NCBI GenBank assembly: GCA_030530215.1
Contig: JAUMVJ010000004.1
Location: 1-64,000, forward strand
Length of the DNA: 64,000 nucleotides
Direction of reading: 5' to 3'
Source of the DNA: Coriobacteriia bacterium
GTDB lineage: Bacteria; Actinomycetota; Coriobacteriia; Coriobacteriales; Eggerthellaceae
Positions 39,988 to 50,320 of the stretch are shown piece by piece. Position 1 is the first letter of the stretch; each line of letters starts with the position of its first letter. The notes under the pieces are model-generated. The model worked only from the letters and a program-made list of their open reading frames with translations, was not told the DNA's origin and did not search any database. The position numbers were made by a program, and so were the translations under genes.

Positions 39988-42900
39988 ATGTCCGAATTTG
40001 ACGTCAATAATTTCGACGCGATCCGCATTTCCCTCGCAAGTGCGGAGGATATCCGCGGTTGGTCCCGTGGCGAGGTCAAGAAGCCCGAGACCATCAATTA
40101 CCGTACCCTCAAGCCCGAGAAGGACGGTCTGTTCTGCGAGAAGATCTTCGGTCCCACCAAGGACTGGGAGTGTGCCTGCGGTAAGTACAAGCGCATCCGC
40201 TTCAAGAACATCGTTTGCGAGCGCTGCGGCGTCGAGGTAACCCGTTCTAAGGTCCGTCGCGAGCGTATGGGCCATATCGAGCTGGCTACGCCCGTTTCCC
40301 ATATTTGGTACTTCAAGGGTTCGCCTTCGCGTCTGGGCTATCTGCTTGACATTCCCCCCAAAGAGCTTGAGAAGGTTCTTTACTTCGCATCTTCCATTAT
40401 CACCTCGGTCGACAAAGAGGCCCGCGACGAGGACGTCGAGGACCTGCGCGACGAGCTTGCTGCCGACCTTGAGGAGATGGACGCTGAGCGCGATCGCCTG
40501 ATCGAGTCGGTCCGCCGTATGTCTGTCGACTACGTTCCCGCCGAGGACGAGTTCGTTGACGAGTTCGAGGACGAGGAGCGCTTGAGCCCCGAAGAGGTTG
40601 AAGACGAAGTCTCCGACATCTACGAGGAGTTCAACGAGCGCAAGGAGCTTCGTTCCAGGGCACTCGACGAGTTTCTGAAGATCGAGCCCAAGCAGCTCGT
40701 CTCCGACGAGGCTCTTTATCGCGAGATGCGCCTTAACTACTCCGATTACTTCAAGGGCGGCATGGGTGCCGAGGCTGTTCGCGACCTTCTTGACGCCCTC
40801 GACCTCGAAGAGGTCGCCGAGGAGCTTCGCGAGATTGTTTCCACCGGCAAGGGTCAGAAGCGCACTAAAGCCATCAAGCGCATGAAGGTTGTCGATGCAT
40901 TCCTGCATTCCGACAACAAGCCTTCCGACATGATCCTCGACGTTATCCCCGTCATTCCTCCCGATCTGCGTCCTATGGTCCAGCTCGACGGCGGTCGTTT
41001 CGCAACGTCCGACCTGAATGACCTGTATCGTCGTGTCATCAACCGCAACAACCGCCTGAAGCGTCTGCTTGATCTTGGTGCCCCCGAGATCATCGTCAAC
41101 AACGAGAAGCGCATGCTCCAGGAAGCTGTCGACTCCCTGTTCGACAACGGCCGTCGCGGTCGCCCCGTCACCGGTCCTGGTAACCGTCCTCTGAAGTCCC
41201 TCTCCGACAACCTGAAGGGCAAGCAGGGTCGTTTCCGCCAGAACCTCTTGGGTAAGCGCGTCGACTACTCCGGCCGTTCCGTTATCGTCGTTGGCCCCAA
41301 CCTGAAGCTGCACCAGTGCGGTCTTCCTTCCCAGATGGCGCTCGAGCTCTTCAAGCCCTTCGTTATGAAGCGTTTGGTTGAGCTTGAGTACGCTGCCAAC
41401 ATCAAGGCAGCCAAGCGTGCCGTCGACCGTGGCGCCACCTATGTTTGGGACGTCCTTGAGGAAGTCATCACCGAGCATCCCGTGCTTCTGAACCGTGCAC
41501 CAACCCTGCACCGTTTGGGCATTCAGGCATTCGAGCCCGTCCTGGTCGAAGGTAAGGCCATCAAGCTGCATCCGCTGGTTTGCACGGCCTTCAACGCCGA
41601 TTTCGACGGCGACCAGATGGCTGTTCACGTGCCCCTGGGCAACGAAGCCCAGGCCGAGGCGCGCGTTCTCATGCTTTCTGCCAACAACATCAAGAGCCCG
41701 GCTCATGGTCGTCCTCTGACCGTTCCTACTCAGGACATGATCATCGGTCTGTATTACCTCACCGCTGCTCGCGACGGATTCCCGGGCGAGGGCCGTGCGT
41801 TCATCGACTTCGACGACGCTCTGCGCGCCTACGATGCTCGTGCCGACGTTGACCTGCAGGCTAAGGTCTGGGTCCGCCTGAACAAGGACACTCAGGTTGC
41901 CGACGCCCGCGAGCAGTACACCGAGCACAAGGCTGGCGAGCGCATCGAGACCACGATCGGTCGCATCACCTTCAACAACGTGCTGCCCGAGGACTATCCC
42001 TTCCTCAACTACGAGATGAATAAGTCCGAGATCAGCTGGCTTGTCGAGGACTGCTGCAACCGCTACACGACCTCGCGCATGGAGCCCATCCTGGACGGTC
42101 TTAAGGCCGCCGGTTTCCACTATGCAACTCGTGCAGGCGTTACCGTCTCCGTCTACGACGCAACGATCCCGCCGCAGAAGCCCGCCATCCTGGCTGCTGC
42201 CGACGAGCAGGTCGCCGTTATCGACGAAGAGTACGAGATGGGTCTTATGTCCGATGGCGAGCGTTACCAGCAGGTCATCGATGTGTGGACCAAGGCCAAC
42301 GAAGAGGTCGGCGACGCTATGGCCGACAACTTCGACCGCTTTAACCCCATCTACATGATGGCTTTCTCCGGTGCTCGAGGTAACATCAAGCAGATTCGTC
42401 AGCTTGCCGGTATGCGCGGTCTGATGGCAGACCCCCAGGGCAACTACATCGAGACTCCTATTAAGGCTAACTTCCGCGAAGGCCTGTCCGTCTTGGAGTA
42501 CTTCATTTCCACCCACGGCGCTCGTAAGGGCCTGGCCGACACCGCTCTGCGTACCGCAGACTCCGGCTACCTTACCCGTCGTCTGGTCGACGTTGCCCAA
42601 GACATCATCATCCGTGAGATCGACTGCGGCACCTGCGATGGCACCGTTGCTCCTCTGCGTGGCGATAAGGGCGTCGACGCGATGCTCGTTGGCCGTTGCT
42701 TGGCCGAGCCTGTTGTCAACCCCTCCACGGGCGAGATCCTGGCCGAGAAGGATGAGTACATCACTTCCGTCCATCAGCTCCAGGAGTGGGACGCTCTGGG
42801 TGTCGAGACCCTGAAGCATCGCTCCGTCATGACCTGCCATTCCGAGCATGGCATCTGCCAGAAGTGCTACGGTTGGGACTTGGCTACCAGCCGCCCCGTC

Positions 42901-44382
42901 AACATCGGCACTGCGGTCGGCATCATCGCCGCTCAGTCCATTGGCGAGCCTGGCACCCAGCTCACCATGCGTACCTTCCATACCGGCGGCGTCGCGGGCG
43001 AAGACATCACCATGGGTCTTCCTCGTGTCACCGAGCTTTTCGAGGCCCGCAAGCCCAAGGGCTTGGCAGTTCTTGCCAAGGTCTCTGGCGTCCTGCAGGT
43101 TCGTGGCGACAAGCAGTCCAAGACTCTTACCGTCCACGATCAGGAAGGCAACATCCAGGAGGAAGTCGTTTCCGCACGTGCTCAGCTGATGCCCGGCGTT
43201 TCCGACGGCTGCACCGTCACTATCGGCCAGCAGCTCACCAAGGGTTCCGTGAACCCGCATGAGCTTCTTGCGCTCACCGATGCCGACACCACTTTGCGCT
43301 ACATCGTTTCCCAGGTTCAGCACGTTTACGTGTCCCAGGGCGTCGACATCAACGACAAGCACATCGAGGTCATCGCACGTCAGATGCTTCGCAAGATCAC
43401 CGTTACCGACGCAGGCGACTCCGAGCTCATGCCTGGCCGCCAGGTCAATCGCTTCGAGTTCGAGAACGTTGCCAATAACCTGGTTCTCGAGGGCAAGAAT
43501 CCTCCCGTGGGTCAGCCTTTGCTCCTTGGTATCACCAAGGCGTCCCTGGCAACCGACTCTTGGGTTTCCGCGGCTTCCTTCCAGGAAACCACCAAGGTCC
43601 TTACCGACGCCGCTATCGAGGGCAAGGTCGACATCCTGCACGGCCTTAAGGAAAACGTCATCATCGGTAAGCCCATTCCTGCGGGTACCGGCCTCGAGCG
43701 TTATCGCAAGGTCGGCCTTACCTACAAGGGCGTTCCCACCGAGCAGGTGGAAGGCGATGCGCTGCCCGATTCCGCTCCTGCCGCTCTGCGCGACATCGAG
43801 GAGCTCCTTCCCAAGGAGCAGGACTGGGCGCTCGACGGCGAGGGCTACCTTGCTCCCGGCTCTGATTATGCAAGCTATTTCGCATCCATCGGCGGCCGTC
43901 GTGCCAACAACCTCACCGACGAGGAAGCACGTCTCTACATCTACGACGACCTGGGAGTTTCTCAGCGTTGGGCCAACAAGTTCTCCGAGGCCGGCATCGA
44001 GACCGTTGCCGACTTGGTCGGCCGTACCGAAGATGAGCTTCTGCGCATCGAGGGCATCGGTGCCAAGGCCATCGAGGAACTGAAGGCGGGTCTTGAGGCT
44101 CATAACCTTTCCCGCGTTATCGAGGACGACCTTAATGCGTCTCGCGACGACGTGAGCCAGCTGCTCGACATGGTCTTCAGCCCCGATGACAGCGTCCTCA
44201 TCGGTGGCGAGTCTCGCGTCTCCTACGACGATGACGAGGAGATGCTTGGTGAGGCTTTGCCTCCTCGCTCTTATCAGCGCAACCTCGACGAGCTTGACGC
44301 GCTTCTCGGCGGCGACTTGGGCTTCGGTCTCACTTCTGCCAGCGAGGAAGCTGCCTCTAATGCTGAACAGCAGCAGGAGTAA
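39988..44382 (+). CDS. rpoC: RNA polymerase beta-prime subunit with C-terminal alpha-CTD-like domain
   Basis: The 1464-residue beta-prime subunit. The zinc site has Cys62, Cys64, Cys77 and Cys80, and the active-site motif [12 protein letters not shown] carries Asp538, Asp540 and Asp542. The familiar C-terminus is reached near [14 protein letters not shown], yet about 230 residues follow. Residues 1318-1374 ([29 protein letters not shown] and [11 protein letters not shown]) align with the RpoA C-terminal domain, keeping Arg1327, Asn1330, Gly1358, Lys1360 and Glu1364 at DNA-contact positions. An acidic tail ends the protein. The extra domain could bind upstream DNA or a partner protein. Confidence 0.97.
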   Translation: MSEFDVNNFDAIRISLASAEDIRGWSRGEVKKPETINYRTLKPEKDGLFCEKIFGPTKDWECACGKYKRIRFKNIVCERCGVEVTRSKVRRERMGHIELATPVSHIWYFKGSPSRLGYLLDIPPKELEKVLYFASSIITSVDKEARDEDVEDLRDELAADLEEMDAERDRLIESVRRMSVDYVPAEDEFVDEFEDEERLSPEEVEDEVSDIYEEFNERKELRSRALDEFLKIEPKQLVSDEALYREMRLNYSDYFKGGMGAEAVRDLLDALDLEEVAEELREIVSTGKGQKRTKAIKRMKVVDAFLHSDNKPSDMILDVIPVIPPDLRPMVQLDGGRFATSDLNDLYRRVINRNNRLKRLLDLGAPEIIVNNEKRMLQEAVDSLFDNGRRGRPVTGPGNRPLKSLSDNLKGKQGRFRQNLLGKRVDYSGRSVIVVGPNLKLHQCGLPSQMALELFKPFVMKRLVELEYAANIKAAKRAVDRGATYVWDVLEEVITEHPVLLNRAPTLHRLGIQAFEPVLVEGKAIKLHPLVCTAFNADFDGDQMAVHVPLGNEAQAEARVLMLSANNIKSPAHGRPLTVPTQDMIIGLYYLTAARDGFPGEGRAFIDFDDALRAYDARADVDLQAKVWVRLNKDTQVADAREQYTEHKAGERIETTIGRITFNNVLPEDYPFLNYEMNKSEISWLVEDCCNRYTTSRMEPILDGLKAAGFHYATRAGVTVSVYDATIPPQKPAILAAADEQVAVIDEEYEMGLMSDGERYQQVIDVWTKANEEVGDAMADNFDRFNPIYMMAFSGARGNIKQIRQLAGMRGLMADPQGNYIETPIKANFREGLSVLEYFISTHGARKGLADTALRTADSGYLTRRLVDVAQDIIIREIDCGTCDGTVAPLRGDKGVDAMLVGRCLAEPVVNPSTGEILAEKDEYITSVHQLQEWDALGVETLKHRSVMTCHSEHGICQKCYGWDLATSRPVNIGTAVGIIAAQSIGEPGTQLTMRTFHTGGVAGEDITMGLPRVTELFEARKPKGLAVLAKVSGVLQVRGDKQSKTLTVHDQEGNIQEEVVSARAQLMPGVSDGCTVTIGQQLTKGSVNPHELLALTDADTTLRYIVSQVQHVYVSQGVDINDKHIEVIARQMLRKITVTDAGDSELMPGRQVNRFEFENVANNLVLEGKNPPVGQPLLLGITKASLATDSWVSAASFQETTKVLTDAAIEGKVDILHGLKENVIIGKPIPAGTGLERYRKVGLTYKGVPTEQVEGDALPDSAPAALRDIEELLPKEQDWALDGEGYLAPGSDYASYFASIGGRRANNLTDEEARLYIYDDLGVSQRWANKFSEAGIETVADLVGRTEDELLRIEGIGAKAIEELKAGLEAHNLSRVIEDDLNASRDDVSQLLDMVFSPDDSVLIGGESRVSYDDDEEMLGEALPPRSYQRNLDELDALLGGDLGFGLTSASEEAASNAEQQQE

Positions 44383-44426
44383 GGCGTAAGTCTTAGCTTT
44401 TCAGGCAAGGCATAAGCGGCTTGTCC

Positions 44427-44459
44427 GGAGCCCAGGGGTGATGCCCCTGGGCTCCTTTT
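44427..44459 (+). terminator. Terminator of rpoBC
   Basis: A perfect 12-bp stem GGAGCCCAGGGG/CCCCTGGGCTCC (44427-44438 with 44444-44455) with a five-base loop is followed by TTTTA. Confidence 0.88.
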
Positions 44460-44557
44460 AGTTACAGCTCATCTGCAATCGCCATTTCAAAATGAGTGCG
44501 CTATTATGAACCAAGTTCATTCACGGGGGCATATCGTCCCTTTTCCCTAGGAGAAAC

Positions 44558-44995
44558 ATGACATCCAAGACATTTATTCCCGAAGGGGAATCGCTTGCTC
44601 CTGCGGTAAGCCAGATTGGCAACACGCTCGAGACGCTCGCGCACACCATCCATGCTCGTCGCGGTGCCGGCGAGGAAAGCTATACCTATCGTCTTTTGAA
44701 TGGCGATTTGGACAACCTTTTGAAGAAGCTGGTCGAGGAAGCTCACGAGACCACACTTGCCGCAAAAGATTGCGCGCGTGTGGACGCCTCCTTGGGCGAC
44801 GTCGATCATTTGCGTTACGAGGCAGCTGACGTTGTGTACCACTTGATGGTCCTTCTGGAGCGTGAGGGTATTGCCCTCGATGAGTTTGCAGCTGAGCTTA
44901 ATGCACGTATGACCTCAGAAGAGCTTTCAAAGAACGCGGGCGCCATTCGTCTGAAGCCCGAATACCGCAACCGCGGCAACCATGTGGAGAAGTAG
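44558..44995 (+). CDS. hisE: Phosphoribosyl-ATP pyrophosphatase
   Basis: The second step of histidine synthesis: hydrolyses PR-ATP to PR-AMP. In 145 residues it has the MazG-like helical fold with SYTYRLLNGDLDNLLKKLVE, EEAHETTLAAKD and EAADVVYHLMVLL, carrying the acidic metal ligands. The about 30-residue N-terminal stretch before it is longer than in many HisE proteins. A TATTAT -10-like element lies at 44502. It is separate from any his operon in view and precedes glmM. Confidence 0.9.
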   Translation: MTSKTFIPEGESLAPAVSQIGNTLETLAHTIHARRGAGEESYTYRLLNGDLDNLLKKLVEEAHETTLAAKDCARVDASLGDVDHLRYEAADVVYHLMVLLEREGIALDEFAAELNARMTSEELSKNAGAIRLKPEYRNRGNHVEK

Positions 44996-45004
44996 GGGGG
45001 AGCT

Positions 45005-46351
45005 ATGGCAAAACTTTTTGGGACCGATGGTGCGCGTGGCGTAGCCAACACAGAGCTCACCTGCGACATTGCTTTCAAGCTTGGCCAGGCTGCGGTTGCC
45101 CTCTTCGGCAAAACTGTGGTGGTAGGTAAGGACACGCGTTTGTCGGGCGATATGCTCGAGGCCGCTCTTGGTGCGGGCGTCATGAGTCTTGGTGGCACGG
45201 TTTTAGCCTGCGGTATCATCCCGACTCCGGGCGTTGCACTCCTGGCGCGCGAGCTTCATGCCGATTGCGGCATTGTTATCAGTGCAAGCCACAATCCGCC
45301 TGAGTACAACGGCATCAAATTCTTCGATGCTCAGGGCTTTAAACTTTCCGATGAGCGTGAGGCCGAGCTTGAGGCTTTTGTTGCCCAGGGTGGCGCGGCG
45401 GCTTCCGATTTGCCTTCCGGCGATGCCGTGGGCGTGATCGTTCCGGTGGAAGATGCCTGCGAGCTCTACATTCGTCATGCCATTAATACGGTCGCCGACG
45501 AGGACCTGCCTTTCGATGAGCTTAAAATCGCCCTTGATACTGGGCACGGCGCCTCTTCGCTTACGACGGCCCGCGCCCTGGAAGAGCTTGGCGCCGAAGT
45601 GCTTGTTATCAACGACGATTTCAGCGGTACAGACATCAACGTCGAGTGCGGTTCAACCCATCTTGAGCCCTTGAAGCAGCTTGTTGCTGCAACGGGAGCA
45701 CGGGTAGGCATTGCTCACGATGGCGACGCGGATCGCGTTATGCTCGTCGACGCTGCCGGCAACGAGATCGATGGTGATGTGGTTGAGGCCGTGTGCGCGC
45801 TTGACCTTAAGCGCCGCGGGCTTCTTGCGGGCAACACCGTCGTCTCAACGGTGATGTGCAATCTGGGCTTTACCAAGTGCATGGAGGAAGCTGGGATCAG
45901 CATCGTTCAAACCAATGTGGGCGATAAATATGTTTTGGCGCAGCTGCGCGAGGGCGGCTACTCCATCGGTGGCGAACAAAGCGGCCACATGATCTTCCTT
46001 GAGCATAATTCCACAGGCGATGGCCTTATCACCGCCTTGCAGTTCCTGGCTGCGGTTTTACGCCAGGGTGTCAGCGTGGCCGAGGCAGCATCGGTTATGA
46101 AGCACTTTCCCCAGGAGCTTATCAACGTTCGTGTGACCGACAAGCATTCCGTTACGCAGAACCCTGCGGTTGCAAGCATCATTGCTGCCAAGAACGAGGA
46201 AATGGCCGGCTCCGGCAGGATCCTCGTTAGGCCTTCGGGCACCGAGCCCTTGGTTCGCGTTATGGTTGAGGCCCCAACCCATGAAGATGCTCATGCAGTC
46301 GCTCAGGCCATCGCCGACGTCGTCGAACGCGAAATGGGCTTGGGCGAGTAG
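45005..46351 (+). CDS. glmM: Phosphoglucosamine mutase
   Basis: Converts glucosamine-6-P to glucosamine-1-P, the substrate of GlmU (encoded at 54.5 kb). The 448-residue length is standard. Features are LFGTDGARGVAN, the phosphoserine loop ISASHNPPEYNG, the metal loop DGDADRVML, and the phosphate-binding RPSGTEPLVRVMVE. It starts nine bases after hisE with GGGGGGAG as ribosome site. Terminated by a strong hairpin. Confidence 0.97.
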   Translation: MAKLFGTDGARGVANTELTCDIAFKLGQAAVALFGKTVVVGKDTRLSGDMLEAALGAGVMSLGGTVLACGIIPTPGVALLARELHADCGIVISASHNPPEYNGIKFFDAQGFKLSDEREAELEAFVAQGGAAASDLPSGDAVGVIVPVEDACELYIRHAINTVADEDLPFDELKIALDTGHGASSLTTARALEELGAEVLVINDDFSGTDINVECGSTHLEPLKQLVAATGARVGIAHDGDADRVMLVDAAGNEIDGDVVEAVCALDLKRRGLLAGNTVVSTVMCNLGFTKCMEEAGISIVQTNVGDKYVLAQLREGGYSIGGEQSGHMIFLEHNSTGDGLITALQFLAAVLRQGVSVAEAASVMKHFPQELINVRVTDKHSVTQNPAVASIIAAKNEEMAGSGRILVRPSGTEPLVRVMVEAPTHEDAHAVAQAIADVVEREMGLGE

Positions 46352-46395
46352 TCATTCTTTTTAATTCTCATCGCAGCGCTTCGTCATAAGAAGAA

Positions 46396-46440
46396 AACGA
46401 GTGCCTCCCTTATGCGACAGGGGAGGCACTCGTTCTTTCT
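46396..46440. terminator. Bidirectional-looking terminator after glmM
   Basis: A perfect 14-bp stem AACGAGTGCCTCCC/GGGAGGCACTCGTT (46396-46409 with 46421-46434) has T-rich flanks on both strands (TCTTTCT on +, CTTCTT on -). Confidence 0.85.
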
Positions 46441-46644
46441 TGCCTTGCCTGCGTAGCGGCCCTAGCATCCTTTTGCGTTGTACGGTGGGGGATTTTCCGG
46501 AATGCGGAGGCGCACCGTTAACAGGCGACATTTCAGGGTGCTCTATAGCCCCACAGTCTCGAAAGCGAGGAAACGCTCGTGAAATTAATGTATGCTATAC
46601 GTGTTTCAGTCGATAAAAGCGCACTTGAGAGCAGGATTTACTGT

Positions 46645-48289
46645 ATGGAGTACATAAAGAATCGCTGGGCTATCTGCCTAGCTGCCTTGCTGCTTGCCGG
46701 GATTGCCTTCTTCGGGGGGGTTGTTAGGCGCCACCCAACCCGCCTGGGCGGATGACGATTCAAGCGAGGAAACCTACAACGTGTCCGTCACCGGCACCTA
46801 TCGTCAGAGCGAGGCTTACTCCATGCTCGCGATGATCAACGAGTTCAGGACGGCGAAGGTCGACGAGAGCGACCCAGCGACGCCCTGGGTATGGGGCGGC
46901 TCCGACGGCACCGAGAAGGTCCATTACAACAACCTCGGAAAGCTGAAGTGGAGCACCAAGCTGGAGAAGATCGCCATGCAAAGGGCGGCGGAATGCGCTC
47001 TTCGCGGAGATCACCGCAGACCCAACGGAAAATATTGGGCGACCGTGGACGAGGACCTCGGACTGGACTGGGGTATAGGCCGCAGCGAGAATCTGTCGGG
47101 GCATCTCGGCGGGCTGGACTGGGGTAACGGCACAGCGGACGACGCCTTCGTAGGGCTGAGGGAGGACGACAACGAGTACGGCTACCAAGGGCATCGCCTG
47201 AACATGCTCGGCAACTGGGCCTCCGTCGGCATCGCGTGCTTCGAGGTTGCCGGTGACAGATACTGGGTTCAGGCGTTCGGCAACGACGACGTCTCGGCCA
47301 CCTTCCCGTTGGCCGACGGTACCAAAACGGTTCAGGTGGAGATGAGCCCCCGCTACGTCGCCGAATTCAGCCTGACCTCGCCTTTCGTCCTCTCCCTTTC
47401 GATGGGCTCTAACTGCACGTCGGCGCTGCCTGTCTCGGTCAAGGAGGAGTTCGATTCCACCGGGGTTGAGTTCACCGTCCCGCTGTCCGCAGAGGGATGG
47501 ACCGTGGAATCCGGCTCCGACGTGGTCAAACTTGAAGACGGGTCGATAACCGCGTTGAAGTCGGGCAAGGCGGTCATCAGCAACACCGTCCTCGGGTCAA
47601 AGACCAATTGGACCGTTTCCGTCACCGACCGCGAAACACCGACGGTGACCAATTTCCCCAACAGCAAGACGACGAGCCTTTCGTCCAAGACACTCGCACT
47701 CTCCCCTGAATGCAACTCGACGGGGACAAGAAGCTTCAAGTCTTCCGACGAGTCTGTCGCGACCGTGTCCTCCGCCGGTGTCGTGACGCTGAAGAAAGCA
47801 GGCACCACCAAGATCACGGTAAGCTACGCCGGTACCGATGTTTACGAGCCGGCATCAGCGAGCTGCAGCCTCACCGTTACGAACAGCAACGTGAACACCG
47901 ATTCGTGGACCAAAGACCCCGACAAGGAGAACACCTGGACCACTCCCGACGGAAACCAAGTGATCGTGACCCCGGGAACCTCTACCGTCACAAAGGTCTC
48001 CGCCCCCGCCAAGACCTCGATCTCGAAGCTCGCCAAGGCCAAGAAGGCCTTCACCGTGAAGTGGAAGAAGAAGTCGGGCGTCGCGGGCTACCAGGTCCGC
48101 TACTCCCTGAAGTCCTCCATGAAGGGCTCCAAGACCGTCACGGTGAAGTCGGCCAAGGCCACCTCCAAGAAGGTCTCCAAGCTCAAGAAAAAGAAGAGGT
48201 ACTACGTTCAGGTGAGAACCTACAAGATGGTGAGCGGCAAGACCTACTGGTCCGGCTGGTCGGCCAAGAAGTCGGTCAAGACCAAGTAG
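46645..48289 (+). CDS. Secreted CAP/SCP-domain protein with frameshift in the signal peptide
   Basis: The main frame (from TTG 46694) lacks a complete signal peptide. In another register, ATG 46645 starts a good one (WAICLAALLLAGIAFFGG) that runs into a stop. Removing one base of the seven-G run at 46714-46720 joins both and yields a cleavage site TQPAWA/DDDSS. Mature parts: a CAP domain (ECALRGDHRRPNGKYW and GYQGHRLNMLGNWASVG), an Ig-like Big_2 domain (RSFKSSDESVATVSSAGVVT) and a very Lys-rich fibronectin-like C-terminus (KKKSGVAGYQVRYS). Either a sequencing error, a recent mutation or a phase-variable gene. Confidence 0.75.
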
Positions 48290-48311
48290 GGATTCAGGGC
48301 TTGAAGGCATG

Positions 48312-48343
48312 AAAAAAGGGCGGCTCCTGGGAGCCGCCCTTTC
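48312..48343 (-). terminator. Terminator of the ferredoxin-like gene
   Basis: The 11-bp stem AAGGGCGGCTC/GAGCCGCCCTT (48316-48326 with 48331-48341) with loop CTGG is followed by six T on the minus strand. It may also stop + strand transcripts of the CAP gene. Confidence 0.85.
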
Positions 48344-48357
48344 GCTAGCCGTCAACC

Positions 48358-49110
48358 TTAATCCTGCTCGACGATATGACCGTCGGTCGAGATGATGGTG
48401 GTTGAACAAGGGATGCTTTTACCGGATTTCAGGATGGCGTTTCGAGTGGCTGCGTCGATGCCAGCACAGCAGGGAACCTGCATACGCAGCACCTCCACGC
48501 TTTCGATGTCGTTGCACGCGAAGATCATGCCGAGCTTCTCCGAGTAGTCGACGCCATCAAGCTTCGGACAGCCGATAAGCGTGATTTTGCCTGCCATAAA
48601 TTTGTTGTGGAAATCCCCGTAGGCGAATGCGCAGCAGTCGGCAGCAATCAGCAGCTTGCACCCCTGCAGGTAGGGGGCCGTCGGCGGGACCAACTTGATC
48701 TGGCAGGGCCATTGCCCTAATTGCGAACGGCGTGCCAGGGCTTCCCTTTTGCCGGAGATCAGATTGCCGAGTTCATCTTCGCTGGGCGCTGGCTTGGTTT
48801 GCAGGCTTTTAGCTTGAGTGCTCGGGCAGGCGAAGCCTGCGGGCATGTTTGCGTGCGAATCGGCTTTCGCCTTCGCCATCTGCGCGGCTATTACAGCCGC
48901 TTCGTTGTACGGGGTGGCTTCGCGCCACACGAAGCTTATGGCATCTTGCGGACAGCTGGGCAGGCAATCGCCCATGCCATCGCAGAAGTCGTCGCGCAAA
49001 AGCGTTGCTTTGCCATCAACAAGCCCCAGCGCGCCCTCATGGCAGGCATTGACGCAAAGGCCGCAGCCATCGCATTTTTCGTGGTCGATCTGTATCACTT
49101 GACGCTGCAT
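48358..49110 (-). CDS. Ferredoxin-domain iron-sulfur protein
   Basis: A 250-residue cytoplasmic protein. The first 65 residues form a 2[4Fe-4S] ferredoxin: CDGCGLCVNACHEGAL, and the second cluster CDGMGDCLPSCPQDAI. The remaining part has further cysteines (ADCCAFAYGDFHNKF, IGCPKLDG and VPCCAGID), as in proteins annotated 4Fe-4S binding protein next to hydrogenases or hybrid-cluster protein genes. It could be a redox sensor or carrier; no partner gene is adjacent. ATG at 49110 follows TGGAGGA; an in-frame start five residues upstream is less supported. Confidence 0.82.
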   Translation of the reverse strand: MQRQVIQIDHEKCDGCGLCVNACHEGALGLVDGKATLLRDDFCDGMGDCLPSCPQDAISFVWREATPYNEAAVIAAQMAKAKADSHANMPAGFACPSTQAKSLQTKPAPSEDELGNLISGKREALARRSQLGQWPCQIKLVPPTAPYLQGCKLLIAADCCAFAYGDFHNKFMAGKITLIGCPKLDGVDYSEKLGMIFACNDIESVEVLRMQVPCCAGIDAATRNAILKSGKSIPCSTTIISTDGHIVEQD

Positions 49111-49249
49111 GATTCCTCCAGACAACGCAGGTGGCTCTTCAATCGGGATAAGCTTAACGAATTTGTGCTACACTGACGAGTCGCGTAAGCATATTTGTGC
49201 AGTAGGGGAGTCCCTCTGCGTAACGATACTCATCCGAAGGGAAGTGCAA

Positions 49250-50047
49250 ATGTCCGGACATTCAAAGTGGGCAACCACCAAGCATCGCAAGGCAGCCCAG
49301 GACGCAAAGCGTTCCGCTTTGTTCTCCAAGCTGTCTCGTAACATCACCGTTGCGGCTAAAGAGGGTGGCGACCCGAATCCAGACAACAACGCTTCTCTGG
49401 CTGCCGCTATCGACAAGGCAAAGGGCTACTCCCTGCCCAAGGATAAAATCAAGACCGCTATCGACAAAGCCTTCGGCACCGGCAAGGACGCCGCAAGCTA
49501 CGAAACCAAGGTCTACGAGGGCTATGGTCCTTGCGGCATCGCTGTCTACTGCGAGGCTCTGACCGATAACCTCAATCGCACCGCTGCCGACGTTCGCTCT
49601 GCTTTTACCAAGCATGGCGGCAACCTGGGCACCAGCGGTTCCGTTGCGTTCCAGTTCGAGCGCAAGGGCCAGATCCTGGTCGAGAAGGTTATCAAGTCCG
49701 AGGAAAAGAAGGTCGCTGACAAAGAGAACGCCGTCGACGAGGACGAGTTCATGTTGGCCGTTGCCGAGGCTGGCGGCGAGGATTACGAGGATGGCGGCGA
49801 CGAGTGGATCGTCTACACCGGTGCCTCCGACCTGCATGCAGTGAAGAGCGCTCTTGAGGAGCAGGGTATCGAGATCAAGGGCTCCGAGCTCACGATGATC
49901 CCCACCACGCCCACCGTTGTCACTGCCGACGAGGCCCGTAAGGTCATGCGCCTGATCGATCGCCTTGAAGAGCTTGAAGACCTTCAGAACGTCTACCACA
50001 CCATGGAGATCACCGAGGAGGTTGCTGCTGCTCTCGACGAGGAGTAA
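49250..50047 (+). CDS. YebC/PmpR-family regulator
   Basis: A 265-residue member of the widespread YebC family (TACO1-like), which bind nucleic acid or ribosomes and help translation of proline-rich stretches. Marks are MSGHSKWATTKHRKAAQDAK, SLSRN-like N-terminal helices (FSKLSRNITVAAK), DNLNRTAADVRSAFTKHGG and LVE/DEDEFMLAVAEAGGEDY. An acidic/basic insert (EKKVADKENAVDEDE) is slightly longer than usual. ATG 49250 has GAAGGGAAG upstream. Confidence 0.94.
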   Translation: MSGHSKWATTKHRKAAQDAKRSALFSKLSRNITVAAKEGGDPNPDNNASLAAAIDKAKGYSLPKDKIKTAIDKAFGTGKDAASYETKVYEGYGPCGIAVYCEALTDNLNRTAADVRSAFTKHGGNLGTSGSVAFQFERKGQILVEKVIKSEEKKVADKENAVDEDEFMLAVAEAGGEDYEDGGDEWIVYTGASDLHAVKSALEEQGIEIKGSELTMIPTTPTVVTADEARKVMRLIDRLEELEDLQNVYHTMEITEEVAAALDEE

Positions 50048-50093
50048 GCGCAATCTTCTTTCAAAGAACAGCCAGGGTTTCTTTGGCTAATAG

Positions 50094-50120
50094 CGAGCCG
50101 CTTCGTGCGGCTCGTTTTCT
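50094..50120 (+). terminator. Terminator after yebC
   Basis: The 8-bp stem CGAGCCGC/GCGGCTCG (50094-50101 with 50107-50114) with loop TTCGT is followed by TTTTCTTTTT. Confidence 0.88.
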
Positions 50121-50320
50121 TTTTGCCGACGCTTCTTGGCGGTCTTTCCGGTAGGAGGAAATGCAGGGGGAATCGCAAGATGAGCAATAGAGCAAGAATC
50201 ATGCGTAATCGTCGTTTTATTTTCGGGCAAGAAACATATCCTGTGATATCATTTCTAACTAGTTCTTACAGCATTAATCGCACTACTTAAACACACCACA
50301 TGCTAAGGGGCCAACACTCA

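Noticed and set aside
46480-46644. Possible riboswitch (GEMM/c-di-GMP type) before the CAP gene
   Set aside because: Small hairpins such as CGCACC/GGGTGC are present, but the conserved GEMM core is not, so no call is made.
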